Of a stretch of DNA of 64,000 nt, positions 1-8,993 are shown one piece after another (position 1 is the first letter of the stretch; each line of letters starts with the position of its first letter). Both the position numbers and the translations under genes were made by a program. The stretch is taken from positions 1 to 64,000 of the forward strand of contig NZ_LZKI01000108.1 of assembly GCF_001672755.1 (NCBI RefSeq). The letters are read 5' to 3'. The notes below the pieces were generated by a model. That model was not told the origin of the DNA and searched no databases. It worked only from the letters and a program-made list of their open reading frames with translations. This DNA is from Mycobacterium colombiense (lineage in GTDB: Bacteria; Actinomycetota; Actinomycetes; Mycobacteriales; Mycobacteriaceae).

Positions 1-243
1 GCCACGACAACGGCCACCCCGCGGACACGCCGGTGCTGGTGCTCAAGGGGGCACCCGAGGTCATCCTGCCGCGCTGCAAGTTCGCCGACCCGAAAGCCGA
101 CCAGGAGCGGGCCGAGGCGGTGGTGCACGGCCTGGCCGAACAGGGCCTGCGTGTGCTCGCCGTGGCGCAGCGCGGCAGGATGACCTCGGGTGCCCCCTTG
201 AGCACCAGCACCGGCGTGTCCGCGGGGTGGCCGTTGTCGTGGC
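1..243. repeat. Inverted repeat (fold-back) inside ctpI
   Basis: Bases 1-77 are the exact reverse complement of 167-243, separated by an 89-bp unique centre (78-166). Both arms encode the same piece of the P-type ATPase nucleotide-binding domain (the LKGAPEVILPRC segment), once on each strand. The pairing ends exactly at 77/167 and runs to the window edge on the other side, so the true arm may be longer. The correct protein continuation after PRC (KFADP...LAVAQR) is found only on the plus strand, from about 78 to 166. This pattern fits a fold-back at a contig end or a real inverted duplication; the sequence alone cannot decide. Confidence 0.95.
3..166 (+). pseudogene. ctpI fragment in inverted orientation
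   Basis: This stretch reads in plus frame 3 as the continuation of the P-type ATPase N-domain. It begins with a copy of the HDNGHPADTPVLVLKGAPEV segment and runs on through the KFADP region to LAVAQR. After about 166 the frame becomes the antisense of ctpI and is no longer meaningful. It looks like the piece of ctpI that should follow residue Cys1174 of the minus-strand copy, turned around by the fold-back. It has no start of its own and cannot be a separate gene. Confidence 0.8.
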
Positions 244-3200
244 CCACGGTGCCGATCGCGGCGGCGAAGCCGCGGCTGGACTCGAACGGTACCTCGGCGA
301 CCATCTTCCAGTCCGAATCACTTTGACCGTTCAGCGAACTCGCCGCGGTGAGGATCGCCTCGTCGGTGGCGTGCGCGTGCCCCTGGCCTTCCTGCGGCTG
401 AGCGGACGCGCGCGCGGCGGCCCGCAGCAGGCCGGCCGATTCCGGGGCGGTCAGTTTCGGGAAGGGCTCGTGCGGGTCGACGTCCTCGGGCACCGCGCAC
501 ACCACGCGCAGCCGGTTCTCGGTGAGCGTGCCGGTCTTGTCGAAGCAGATGGTGTCGACGCGGCCCAGCGCCTCGATGGTGCGCGGTGCGCGGACCAGGG
601 CGCCGCGCGCCGTCAGCCGCTGGGCGGCCGAGAGCTGGGAGAGGGTGGCCACCAGCGGCAGCCCCTCGGGGACCGCGGCCACCGCGATCGCGACGCCGTC
701 GGCCACCGCCTGGCGCAGCGTCGCCCGGCGCAGCAGCGCCAACGCCGACACCGTTGCACCGCCGGCGAGCGTCAGCGGCAGCACCTTGCTGGTCAGTTCC
801 CGCAGCCGGGCTTGAATGCCGGCCGACGTTTCGACATCGGCGACCGCCGAGATCGCGCGGTGCGCGGCGGTGCCGACGCCGGTGGCCACGACGATCCCCC
901 GGGCTCGTCCCGCGACGATGGTGCTGCCCTCGAACAGCATGCTGGCGCGGTCGGGGTCGTTGACCGCGACTGGGTCCTCCTGCTTGTCCACCGGGAGCGA
1001 CTCGCCGGTGAGGAGGGACTCGTCGACTTCGAGGTCTTCGGCCACCAGCACGCGGGCGTCGGCCGGCACCACTTCAGGTGCGGTCAGGTCGATGACGTCG
1101 CCGGGCCGCAGGGACTTGGCTGACACCGTGACTGTGCGGGTGGCGTGGCGCGCGGCTTCCAACCGGCGTTTGGTCGTCGCGACACCCGGAACGACGACCC
1201 GGCGCACCAACTGATCCTGCTCGGCGAACAGCTCGGCGGCCGCGGCCTCGGCCCGTAACCGTTGCGCCCCACCGGTTATCGCGTTGACGGTCATGACGCC
1301 GGCGACCAGCAGCGCGTCGATGTTGCTGCCGACGATCGCCGACGCCGCGGCCCCGACCGCCAGGATCGGGGTCAGTGGGTCGGCGAGTTCGGCCCGCGTG
1401 GCGGACGCCAGCCTGGCCGCGTTGTGCAGCGGACCGCGCAGCGGCGCCAACGCCGGGCTGTACGACAGGTCGTCGAGACGGCGCCGCCACGACGACTCGG
1501 TTTCGACGGCCAGGGGCCGGGAACCGCCGGCCAGCCGCGAGTAGACGATCTCGGGATCCAACGCATGCCAGGCGGTGAGCGGTTGGGGGGTGGGGTCGGG
1601 CAGGCGCAGCACCCGGGTCGCTGACAGGGTTCCCGCCAACAAGGCAGTGGCCGCGGCCGCGTTGACCGGGTTGAGCCAGCGCCGAAAGCTCACCGGGGTG
1701 GTGCTCGCCTCGTCCTCGCCGGTGACGAGCAGCAGCCCGGCCAGCGTGGTCCCGCCCTGGGCCAGGTGCACCGCCGACTCGCTGGCCGACCGGGCCACCG
1801 GGATCGCCGACAGGATGCGCACCGCGTCGGCCAGATCGGTGCCCGTGATGATGTCCGCGGTCCACGCCGTCGCGGCACGCGGATCATCAAGGGCCACACC
1901 GATGTCGGCGATCGCGAGCGCGGCCAGGGTGTCTGTCGAGGCGAAATCCCGATGCAGCGCGGTGATCAGCAGCACGGGCCCGCGATCGGCACGCAGCTCC
2001 CGGACCACGTTCAGCAGCGGCGTGCCGGGCGGATGCGTGGTACCGACGCTGGCGGTGAGATCCTCGGTGCCCGCGACATGACGCAGCACCACTCGCGCAC
2101 CGGTGCGGTTCGCGGTCTGGAACAACGGAATCGCGTAGGGGTCGACCTCCCAGCCCACGTCGACACTGCCGACGCATTCGCCGTCGACGATCAGGTCGGC
2201 GCGCTCCAGCCCCTGCGCGGGCGTCGCCGACGACCCTTGGGTCCGAACCCATTTCAGTCGCGCACCGGTGGCGGGCAACTCATCCGGGTCGGGCTCGGGC
2301 GCCTCCTCGCCGTGCAGCAGCGCGTCGGCCACCTCATAGACGCGGTCGTCGTCCCAGCCGGGAGCATCGCCACGGACATGCAGGACCGCGCGATGATCGC
2401 CGCGCAGCGCGGCGCCGTCGATGACGACCACCTTCACCCGGTCCAGGCGGCGCAGGGCGCCCGGGTCGAGCACCAGTTGCCCGGAATTGGCTAGCCCGCG
2501 GCCCAGAATCGCGGCGAACGCCTGGCGACCCATGTGCGCGGCGCGGGGCACCCCGGCCTCGATGGCGGCAGCCGCGTCCTCGGTGCCGCCGCCGGCGACC
2601 AGCGCGCTGACCGCGGCGATCAGCGAGCCGTTGGCCGCCGAATCGACATAGCTTTCCACCGGCCCGGCCATCGAGCCTTTGGCCTTGTCCATCGCGGCGT
2701 CGATCGTTCCGCCGACCACGACGTGGGAGGCCTCGCCGGCCGCCGCCGCGGCCCAGCTGTGCCGGGGCACCTCCGACTTGGCCGAGGAAATGACCGGGAC
2801 CACCGCAGCCTGCGGCCGGTCGGGGGAGGCCAGCTGCGGCTCGCGGTCGCGCCACACGCGCCGATGCGCCGACGCCTCGGAGACCTGCAGGGTGCGTTGC
2901 GTCAGGTCGAGCATCGGGGTGCCGAACGACTGGGTCAGGCCGTGGGCGGCCGCCGTCGTCGCGGCCAGCGCGATGTCGGTGCCCACCCGACCCAGCCGGG
3001 CCTCCAGGATCGAGACCATGCGCGGTTGATGATTGGTCAGCGCGGCCGCGGCGCGGGTGGTCTGCGGCGCGGCGGGCAGCCGGGTCACCCAACCGGTGAC
3101 CGCCGCCCCCATCGCGACGAGATCCATTGCCGCCGCGGTGAGCGGCACCAGAATCGCCAGCGGGTTGCCCGGATCGGCGAACGGCGCGGAAGGCAGTTGC

Positions 3201-3688
3201 GGCTCCGACTTCGACCAGGTGATGTCGGCAGCGATCGAGGACACCGTCGCGCGCACCTCGTCCAGGACAGCGCCGTCGTCCGCGTCGTCGGTGAATTCGA
3301 CCACCAACCGCCCCAGCGAGCCCTCGACATGAGCCTTGGTCACGCCGGGAATCCGGCGAACCGGCTCCTCGACGACCGCCGCGTACTCGTCCCACCGCGG
3401 GAACGGCAGCAGCGGGTCGAGGTCCAGATGCACGCGGTGCCCGCTCTGCCAGCGCACCGGGGGCAAGGTGCGAGCCGGCGAGCCGTTGGAGGCGCCGCCC
3501 AACCCGATGGCGCGGCCCGTAGTTTCAGCCACCGACTGAACCACCGGACCGGCCAACTCCGCGACCGGACTGGTCAACGTCTGCAGCGCGCCGGCGGCCC
3601 CGGCCGCGGTGGACACACCGGCCCGCACGACTTGCGCGGCTCCGCCAGCCACACCAGCGACGACGCTGGAAACGCCGGGAATCTTCAC
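167..3688 (-). CDS. ctpI: Cation-transporting P-type ATPase CtpI, 3' end lost at fold-back
   Basis: A large P-type ATPase of the mycobacterial CtpI type (about 1,630 residues in M. tuberculosis Rv0107c); 1,174 codons are visible. It starts at a GTG (3686-3688) preceded by GAAGGG, giving MKIPGVSSVV. A long N-terminal part of about 700 residues, with hydrophobic segments and HMA-like features, precedes the ATPase core. The actuator motif LLTGESLP has its Glu near residue 896, and the phosphorylation motif DKTGTLTE has Asp at residue 1050. It ends in the N-domain at KGAPEVILPRC, where the inverted repeat begins, so the hinge and last membrane helices are missing. The transported ion is unknown in this family. 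Everything left of 167 on this strand is antisense to the other arm. Confidence 0.93.
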
Positions 3689-3805
3689 TCGTCACCCTTC
3701 AACTTCGTCTACCGCGCCTAATGATCCTGGCGTGTGGAGTACCTGTCCACACGTGGGCGGGAAGGTAAAACCGTGCGACGACACCGATGACGATGCAGGT
3801 CGGGC

Positions 3806-3817
3806 CTCCCTTAGAGA
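3806..3817 (-). promoter_or_regulatory. 12-bp element upstream of ctpI, shared with sigma gene
   Basis: Plus-strand CTCCCTTAGAGA (minus-strand TCTCTAAGGGAG) lies about 120 bp upstream of the ctpI start, in ctpI's orientation. The identical 12-mer recurs at 4837-4848 upstream of the ECF sigma gene, again in the sense orientation. A promoter or regulator-binding role is an inference from that repetition. Confidence 0.4.
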
Positions 3818-3848
3818 GCAAGGGTGCGATTACGTCCCTGCACCAAGG

Positions 3849-4805
3849 TTACCGGGTTGGCGACAAACCAAACGTGCTGAACAAGCCGGGGTCGAGGAAG
3901 ACGGTGATGGCGGCGACGCCGGTAGCGCCGGTGGTCAGCACGTGAATGGAATGGGCGCGCATCACCCCGTCGGCGCTGCGCCGGTACTCGGCAACGGCGG
4001 GTTGGGAATTCGCGGCCGTCGGGACCATCACAATGTCGCCGGGCTCGGCCAGGGCGCGTCCGGCAAGGAACCGCAGCACGGCGTCCCGGCCGGTGAACCA
4101 CACTGGCATCGGCGGCATTTCGAGTTTGACGTCGGCTTGCAGCAGCGCCGTCAAGGCGGCCATGTCCGCGTTTTCGAATGCCGCGCAGTACCGGTCGAGC
4201 AATTCGCGACGCTGCGCATCGCCGGGCTCGGACATGCTCTCCGCGTTGGGGGACAGTTCGGCGAGGTGGGCGCGGGCGCGCTGCAGCGAACTGTTGACCG
4301 CGGCGGGCGTGGTTTCGAGCAGTTCGGCGACCTCGGCGGCGCTGAACTGCACGACATCGCGCAGGATCAACACCGCGCGCTGCCGCGCCGGAAGCTCCTG
4401 AAGGGCCGTCATCACAGCCAGCCGCACGCTCTGCTTGGTGGCGAGGTCGTCTTCGGGGCTCTTGAACATCAGCGCGTCGGGAATGGGCTCCAGCCAGGCG
4501 TGCGCGCCGCCCTTCGCGTCGAGATCCGCATCCGGGTCGATCGAGCCGTCCCCCACACCCATCGGCAGCACGCGGCGGGCGCGGTTCTCCAGCGCCCGCA
4601 GGCAGGCGGTCGTCGCGATCCGATACAGCCACGTCTTCAACGCCGCGCGTTCCTCGAATGCCGGATAGCCACGCCAGCCCCGCAGATAGGTCTCCTGGAC
4701 CAGGTCCTCGGCGTCGTGCACCGAGCCCAGCATGCGGTAGCAATGCGCGATCAGCTCGGCCCGAAAGGGCGCCGCCTGCTCGACGAAATCCTCCTGCGCC
4801 GGCAC
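3849..4805 (-). CDS. ECF RNA polymerase sigma factor with C-terminal SnoaL-like domain (SigG/SigX5 type)
   Basis: A 318-residue extracytoplasmic-function sigma factor. Region 2 is clear (CYRMLGSVHDAEDLVQETYL, about residues 22-41), followed by a sigma-2 stretch ending KTWLYRIATTACLR. Region 4 is at about 137-180 (LPARQRAVLILRDV, then the helix-turn-helix AAEVAELLETTPAAVNSSLQRAR). The remaining 120 residues form an NTF2/SnoaL-like domain, typical of the SigG/SigJ-like ECF groups that lack a separate anti-sigma factor and are thought to be controlled by this fused domain. No anti-sigma gene lies beside it. It is divergent from the SDR/DUF899 pair, which are candidate targets. Its RBS is AAAGGAG about 8 bases before the ATG. 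Confidence 0.93.
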   Translation of the reverse strand: MPAQEDFVEQAAPFRAELIAHCYRMLGSVHDAEDLVQETYLRGWRGYPAFEERAALKTWLYRIATTACLRALENRARRVLPMGVGDGSIDPDADLDAKGGAHAWLEPIPDALMFKSPEDDLATKQSVRLAVMTALQELPARQRAVLILRDVVQFSAAEVAELLETTPAAVNSSLQRARAHLAELSPNAESMSEPGDAQRRELLDRYCAAFENADMAALTALLQADVKLEMPPMPVWFTGRDAVLRFLAGRALAEPGDIVMVPTAANSQPAVAEYRRSADGVMRAHSIHVLTTGATGVAAITVFLDPGLFSTFGLSPTR

Positions 4806-4836
4806 GACCCACTCCTTTCGGCTGCGAGGGAACCTA

Positions 4837-4848
4837 CTCCCTTAGAGA
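4837..4848 (-). promoter_or_regulatory. 12-bp element upstream of the sigma gene
   Basis: Second copy of CTCCCTTAGAGA (plus strand), 32 bp upstream of the sigma-factor start codon and in the same relative orientation as the copy upstream of ctpI. The distance would suit a core promoter element or an operator, but no -10/-35 pair can be assigned with confidence. Confidence 0.4.
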
Positions 4849-4963
4849 CATCCCGCCCCCGAAACTCATCGGTCCGCGGGCGATGAATCCAGATGTCGCG
4901 TCGTATCTGAATTGGTGAAGGCGCGGCCACGGCCGCGGACCACGTCAGAGAGCGAGGACGACC

Positions 4964-5734
4964 ATGAACCAGCCCAGCACCACCCGCGCCGACGGGCTCG
5001 CCGGCACCACCGCGATCGTGACCGGAGCCGGCCGCGGATTCGGCCGTGCCATCGCCGCCGCGTTGGCGGCCGCCGGTGTGCACGTCGTCGGCGTGGCACG
5101 CACCCGATCGCAGCTCGAGGAGGTACGCACCGAGCTCGGCGACGTCTTCACGCCGGTGGTTGCCGACGCCGCCGATCCGGCGACGGCCGAACGGCTGATC
5201 GACGAGTACCGGCCGCGCACGCTGGTGTTGTGCGCCGGCGCGACGCCGCCGATGATGCCGCTACAGGAACAGACCTGGGAGACGTTCAGCGAGAACTGGA
5301 ACTCCGACGTCGCGCAGGCGTTCCACTGGGCTCGCCGGGCGCTGTCGCGCCCGCTGGCGCCGGGCAGCTCGGTGATCGTGATGTCCAGCGGCGCCGCGCT
5401 GAACGGGTCGCCGCTGTCGGGCGGCTATGCGGGTGCGAAGGCGACCGTCAGGTTCATCACCAGCTATGCCGCCGTCGAGGCGCAGCGCGCGGGGCTCGGG
5501 ATCGGGTTCACCGCCGTGCTGCCGCGGTTGACGCCGGCCACCGCTCTGGGGGCGGCCGCCGTTGCGGCCTACGCCAACCGCCAAGGCGTCGATGTCGACT
5601 CCTTCGTGCAGGCAAGCGGGCCGGCGCTCAGCGCCGAGCAGGTGGGCAAGTCGGTGCTCGAGATCGCCACTGGCGAGGCCGCCGGCCGGGACGCCTACCT
5701 GCTCACCTCCGCGGGCCTCTCGCCGCTGGCCTGA
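4964..5734 (+). CDS. Short-chain dehydrogenase/reductase (SDR)
   Basis: A classical SDR of 256 residues. The NAD(P)-binding motif TGAGRGFG is at residues 20-27, an LCAGA motif takes the place of NNAG, and a catalytic Ser-Tyr-Lys arrangement ends in YAGAK (VMSSGAALNGSPLSGGYAGAK). The C-terminal part is less like the usual SDR cap. The substrate is unknown. It is divergent from the ECF sigma gene across a 158-bp gap and is followed 27 bp downstream by the DUF899 gene, so the two probably form an operon under the sigma factor's influence. The start is the ATG after GAGCGAGGACGACC. Confidence 0.88.
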   Translation: MNQPSTTRADGLAGTTAIVTGAGRGFGRAIAAALAAAGVHVVGVARTRSQLEEVRTELGDVFTPVVADAADPATAERLIDEYRPRTLVLCAGATPPMMPLQEQTWETFSENWNSDVAQAFHWARRALSRPLAPGSSVIVMSSGAALNGSPLSGGYAGAKATVRFITSYAAVEAQRAGLGIGFTAVLPRLTPATALGAAAVAAYANRQGVDVDSFVQASGPALSAEQVGKSVLEIATGEAAGRDAYLLTSAGLSPLA

Positions 5735-5761
5735 ACATCCGCGACCGAAAGGCACACAACG

Positions 5762-6499
5762 ATGAACACACCGCCGATCGTGTCCGCCCAGCAGTGGGCG
5801 AGCGCGCACCAGCAATTGCTGGCGCAGGAGAAGGAACTCACCCGGGCCCATGACGCGCTCGCGGCCATGCGGCGCCGGATGCCGTGGACGGCCGTGGACA
5901 AGCGGTACGAGTTCGACGGACCCGAGGGCACGGTCGACCTGTTGGGTCTGTTCCAGGGCAGGCGCCAGCTCGTCGTCTATCGCGCCTTCTACGGACCCGA
6001 CATCGACGGCTGGCCCGACCACGCGTGCCGGGGCTGCTCGATGATCGCCGATCATGTCGGCAACCTGGCCCACCTGAACGCCCGCGACACCACGCTGGTG
6101 TTCGCCTCGCGCGCGCCACAGGCCGACATCGAGCGTCTCAAGGCGCGGATGGACTGGAGGATGCCCTGGTACACGATCACCGATGACTTCGACACCGAGT
6201 TCGGGGTGGACGAATGGCACGGCACCAACGCCTTCATCCACGACGGCGACCGGGTGTTCCGCACCTACTTCATCAACAACCGCGGCGACGAGGCGCTCGG
6301 AACCACGTGGAGCTTCCTCGACATGACCGCGTTGGGCCGCCAGGAAAACTGGGAGGACTCGCCGCCGGGCTACCCGCAGACCGCTCCCTACGAGTGGTGG
6401 GACTGGCACGACGCGTACGGCGAGCACGAGCCGTCACGCTGGTTCGGTGAGCCCGACCCGAACGATCCCAACGACATCCGGCCGCCGCGCGAGAACTGA
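5762..6499 (+). CDS. DUF899 family thioredoxin-like protein
   Basis: A 245-residue protein of the DUF899 family (predicted thioredoxin fold). Typical features are the VDKRYEFDGPEG entry strand, the LVVYRAFYGP segment and the conserved CRGCSM at about residues 85-90, a CxxC in the place of a redox active site. It ends with the family's W-rich tail (EWWDWHDAYGE). The function of DUF899 proteins is not established; a peroxiredoxin- or thioredoxin-like role is inferred from fold and CxxC. It is co-transcribed with the preceding SDR and ends at a strong bidirectional terminator hairpin. Confidence 0.88.
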   Translation: MNTPPIVSAQQWASAHQQLLAQEKELTRAHDALAAMRRRMPWTAVDKRYEFDGPEGTVDLLGLFQGRRQLVVYRAFYGPDIDGWPDHACRGCSMIADHVGNLAHLNARDTTLVFASRAPQADIERLKARMDWRMPWYTITDDFDTEFGVDEWHGTNAFIHDGDRVFRTYFINNRGDEALGTTWSFLDMTALGRQENWEDSPPGYPQTAPYEWWDWHDAYGEHEPSRWFGEPDPNDPNDIRPPREN

Positions 6500-6541
6500 A
6501 GGGCGTCAACCGAATTGCACGGAATTTGGCCGGAAAACACG

Positions 6542-6577
6542 AATGCGCGGTAGCCGTCGGGCGGCTACTCGCGCATT
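6542..6577. terminator. Bidirectional hairpin terminator
   Basis: A 14-bp stem with a single bulged T: left arm 6542-6555 (AATGCGCGGTAGCC), 7-base loop, right arm 6563-6577. The right arm ends in ATT, continuing ATT on the plus strand. It lies between the convergent DUF899 gene and the small minus-strand gene at 6599-6832. Confidence 0.8.
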
Positions 6578-6598
6578 ATTCAAGGCGACCGGATCTCG

Positions 6599-6832
6599 TC
6601 AGAGAATTCGGTGGTGCGCCCTGTCGACCTGGTACCCGGCCGGGAATGACTTCTCGATGACCTGCAGGTGGTGGTCCACCCTGGACTCCAGTTCGAGAAC
6701 CACACAGCTATCGCCGAGCGCTTTCGATTCGAGAACTATGTACCGCTGACCACAATCGGTGATCGGGTCGCCCGAGTGCAATTTCTCGACCGGCACCGAC
6801 TCCGGAGTCGCATCTGCCTCCATCCATGACAC
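6599..6832 (-). CDS. Small hypothetical protein (77 aa)
   Basis: A 77-residue open frame with no recognised domain. It is acidic in the first half and contains DPITDCGQRYIVLESKALGDS, then VDHHLQVIEKSFPAGYQVDRAHH, which looks like real protein rather than antisense composition. It is convergent with the DUF899 gene and bounded by the hairpin at 6542-6577. The ATG has no strong Shine-Dalgarno sequence; the second Met (residue 4) is an alternative start. The function is unknown. Confidence 0.55.
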   Translation of the reverse strand: MSWMEADATPESVPVEKLHSGDPITDCGQRYIVLESKALGDSCVVLELESRVDHHLQVIEKSFPAGYQVDRAHHRIL

Positions 6833-6866
6833 GTTAGGTCAATTCCGTGGGGGAGGGAATAGACCG

Positions 6867-7239
6867 CTATGCGCCGCCGGCGGGTCGTTGCTTGAAAAAC
6901 ACACTGACGTGAGAGATCAATCCGTCGTTGTCTCGCTCGAACAGAATGCATTCGGGCCACGTCGTCGCGACGCCGTCGATCTCGAATGTCTCGGACAGTT
7001 CGGCATAGGACACCCGGTTGTCCACGTGCGAGACCCGCCGCACGTACAACCGATGGCCCTCCAGCTCGGTGCACACCTTGCGCAGAAAGGCGACGTAGCG
7101 CGCCTTGCCGTCGACCACGTCGCAGAACGGCCCCTCCCGGGTCAGGCCTTCCTCGGCGATGGTGTCGGCCAGTCCGTGCCAGTCGTGAGCGGCCAGGCAT
7201 TCCAGGTAGCGCTCGACCACTTGACCTTGGGCGCCCATG
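6867..7239 (-). CDS. SnoaL/NTF2-like protein (limonene-1,2-epoxide hydrolase-like fold)
   Basis: A 123-residue single-domain protein with the NTF2/SnoaL pattern: helix VVERYLECLAAHDWHGLADTI, then the strand region VRRVSHVDNRVSYAELSETFEIDG and a final LISHVSVFFKQR strand. Such proteins are small hydrolases, isomerases or binding domains; no catalytic set can be assigned here. The start is chosen at the ATG 7237-7239 because GAGGGAG lies 6 bases upstream; a longer frame extends further but lacks a ribosome-binding site. It is divergent from the SRPBCC gene at 7302. Confidence 0.8.
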
Positions 7240-7301
7240 TTTTCTCCCTCGTTCGTGGGTCCACGGTAAGCGCGGCGCCCGCGCCGGGCTAGGTTCCTGT
7301 T

Positions 7302-7763
7302 ATGAGCTGGTGGACCGTCCACGCCGACCGGACGCTGTCTGAACAGGTGCCCGCGCCGCCCGGCGCCGTCCGCGACTTCTACGTGGACCTGACCAACATC
7401 AAGCTGGTGCACCCGCTGATCGTGTCCGTGGAAACGGTGTCCCGCAGCGACATTCCGGACGGCTACCAGCAGACCTATCGCGTGGTCGACCGAATTCCGC
7501 TGGGGCCGTTGACCATACGAACCGTCTATCGGGCCCGGCTGCGGGTGCCGGTGCGCGGCGACGTTCTGACCGAGGCCGATCAGTCGCCCGGGGTGCGGCT
7601 GCGCGGCACGGTGAGTTTCGAGCCCGTCGACGGCGGCACCCGGGTCACCGAGCGGATTTCGATCACCGCTCCGCGCCTACTGGCCGGAGTGACCATCCGC
7701 GAAGGGGTCAAGGCGCACGTCAAGATGCTGGCCGGGATTCGGAGTCACTTCGAGTCCGGTTGA
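7302..7763 (+). CDS. SRPBCC (polyketide cyclase/START-like) family protein
   Basis: A 153-residue helix-grip protein. It begins with a strand (SEQVPAPPGAVRDFYVD) followed by the LVHPLIVSVETVSR segment. Alternating strands, including VRLRGTVSFEPVDGGTRVTERISITAP, lead to a long C-terminal helix, the usual order in SRPBCC proteins that bind hydrophobic ligands. The ligand is unknown. It is divergent from the SnoaL gene and convergent with the alcohol dehydrogenase at 7785. It may serve the neighbouring catabolic island, but nothing in the sequence proves this. Confidence 0.8.
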   Translation: MSWWTVHADRTLSEQVPAPPGAVRDFYVDLTNIKLVHPLIVSVETVSRSDIPDGYQQTYRVVDRIPLGPLTIRTVYRARLRVPVRGDVLTEADQSPGVRLRGTVSFEPVDGGTRVTERISITAPRLLAGVTIREGVKAHVKMLAGIRSHFESG

Positions 7764-7784
7764 CCGATCGCGCGAGGACTGGGA

Positions 7785-8945
7785 TCACACGCCGGCGAAA
7801 TCGATCACGCCGCGAATGTTGCGCCCTTCCCGCAGGTCTGTCATCGCCTCGTTGATCTGGTCGAGCCGGTAGTGGCGGGTGACCAACTCGTCGAGTTTCA
7901 CCGCGCCGGCCTGGTACATGGACAGCAGCATCGGCACGCTGGTGCGCGGATTCATCCCGCCGTACAGCGCTCCCCGCAGTTGTTTGGCCGACAGGACCAT
8001 CTCCTGCAGGATCAGCGGAACCACGGGCTCGGTGTAGGGGGTGATGCCGGTGACCACGCAGACCCCTCCCTTGCGAAGCAGCCTCATGGCCAACGGGATC
8101 AGCTCCACATGCAGCACGCCGGGGGTGACGATGACGCGGTCGGCCATGACGCCGGCGGTGATGTCGGCCACCAGGGGGATGGCCTCCTCGGCGGCAGCCG
8201 CGCTGTGCGTGGCACCGAAGATCTTGGCCGAATCTCGTTTGTATTCAATGGGATCCACGGCAACAACATATTTCGCGCCAGCGGCGCGGGCCCCTTGTAG
8301 GGCGTTCATCCCGACGCCACCAGTGCCGATGACGACGACCGTGTCACCGGGCTCGGTGCCCGCGGAGACCGTTGCGGAGCCCCAGCCCGTGCTGACGCCG
8401 CACGACACCAGCGAGGCCGCATGGAACGGGATCGCGTCATCGATTTTGATGACGGACCTCTCGGTCAGCACCGCATATTCGGCAAACGTGCCGAGTTGGC
8501 CGTAAGCCATGAGGTTTTCGTCGCCGAGATGCCGGCGGCAGGTTCCGTCGGTGGGCATCTCCCTCGAGAACAAACTTGCTCCGGCGTCGCAGATGTAGCT
8601 CTGACCGTTCACGCAGAATCGGCAATTACCGCACGCGGGAATGAACGACATCGCCACGTGGTCACCCGGCCGCACCGTCGTCACGCCGGGCCCGACTTCC
8701 TCGACGACACCGGCACCCTCGTGACCGCCCAGCATCGGGAACCAGTCCGGCTCGGGGATACCGGTGGAGGCTCGCACCTCGGCCGTCGGCAACACGTCGC
8801 CGGTGACAAGGTGGTCATCGGAGTGGCAGATGCCGGCGACGGCCATCCGTACCATGACTTCACCGTCGCGGGGCGGATCGAGGTCAACCTCGCGGATCTC
8901 CCAGTCCCTGCCGACCCCTTCAAGCACAGCGGCACGACACTTCAT
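7785..8945 (-). CDS. NDMA-dependent-type zinc alcohol dehydrogenase
   Basis: A 386-residue zinc-containing MDR alcohol dehydrogenase. Catalytic zinc ligands are visible at Cys40 (GICHSDDH) and His75-Glu76 (GGHEG); structural zinc cysteines are at 105, 108, 111 and 119. The cofactor motif VIGTGGVGMNALQGA follows. The overall pattern (GDHVAMSFIPACGNCRFC, SCGVSTGWGSA, VAVDPIEYKRDSAKIFGATH) matches the actinobacterial NDMA-dependent nicotinoprotein family, whose tightly bound NAD(H) is recycled through mycofactocin in family members studied. It is the last gene of the minus arm of the 7.8-15.3 kb operon, 48 bp after the ligase. It probably oxidises an alcohol intermediate of the island's pathway. 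Confidence 0.9.
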   Translation of the reverse strand: MKCRAAVLEGVGRDWEIREVDLDPPRDGEVMVRMAVAGICHSDDHLVTGDVLPTAEVRASTGIPEPDWFPMLGGHEGAGVVEEVGPGVTTVRPGDHVAMSFIPACGNCRFCVNGQSYICDAGASLFSREMPTDGTCRRHLGDENLMAYGQLGTFAEYAVLTERSVIKIDDAIPFHAASLVSCGVSTGWGSATVSAGTEPGDTVVVIGTGGVGMNALQGARAAGAKYVVAVDPIEYKRDSAKIFGATHSAAAAEEAIPLVADITAGVMADRVIVTPGVLHVELIPLAMRLLRKGGVCVVTGITPYTEPVVPLILQEMVLSAKQLRGALYGGMNPRTSVPMLLSMYQAGAVKLDELVTRHYRLDQINEAMTDLREGRNIRGVIDFAGV

Positions 8946-8993
8946 TGCAACCTCCTGATTCCTTGTGGCGTTCGCGGCGCGGCGACGGCCGGT

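Noticed and set aside
2534..3721. A 395-codon plus-strand frame opposite ctpI
   Set aside because: It is antisense to clearly recognisable CtpI sequence and has no domain or ribosome-binding site of its own.
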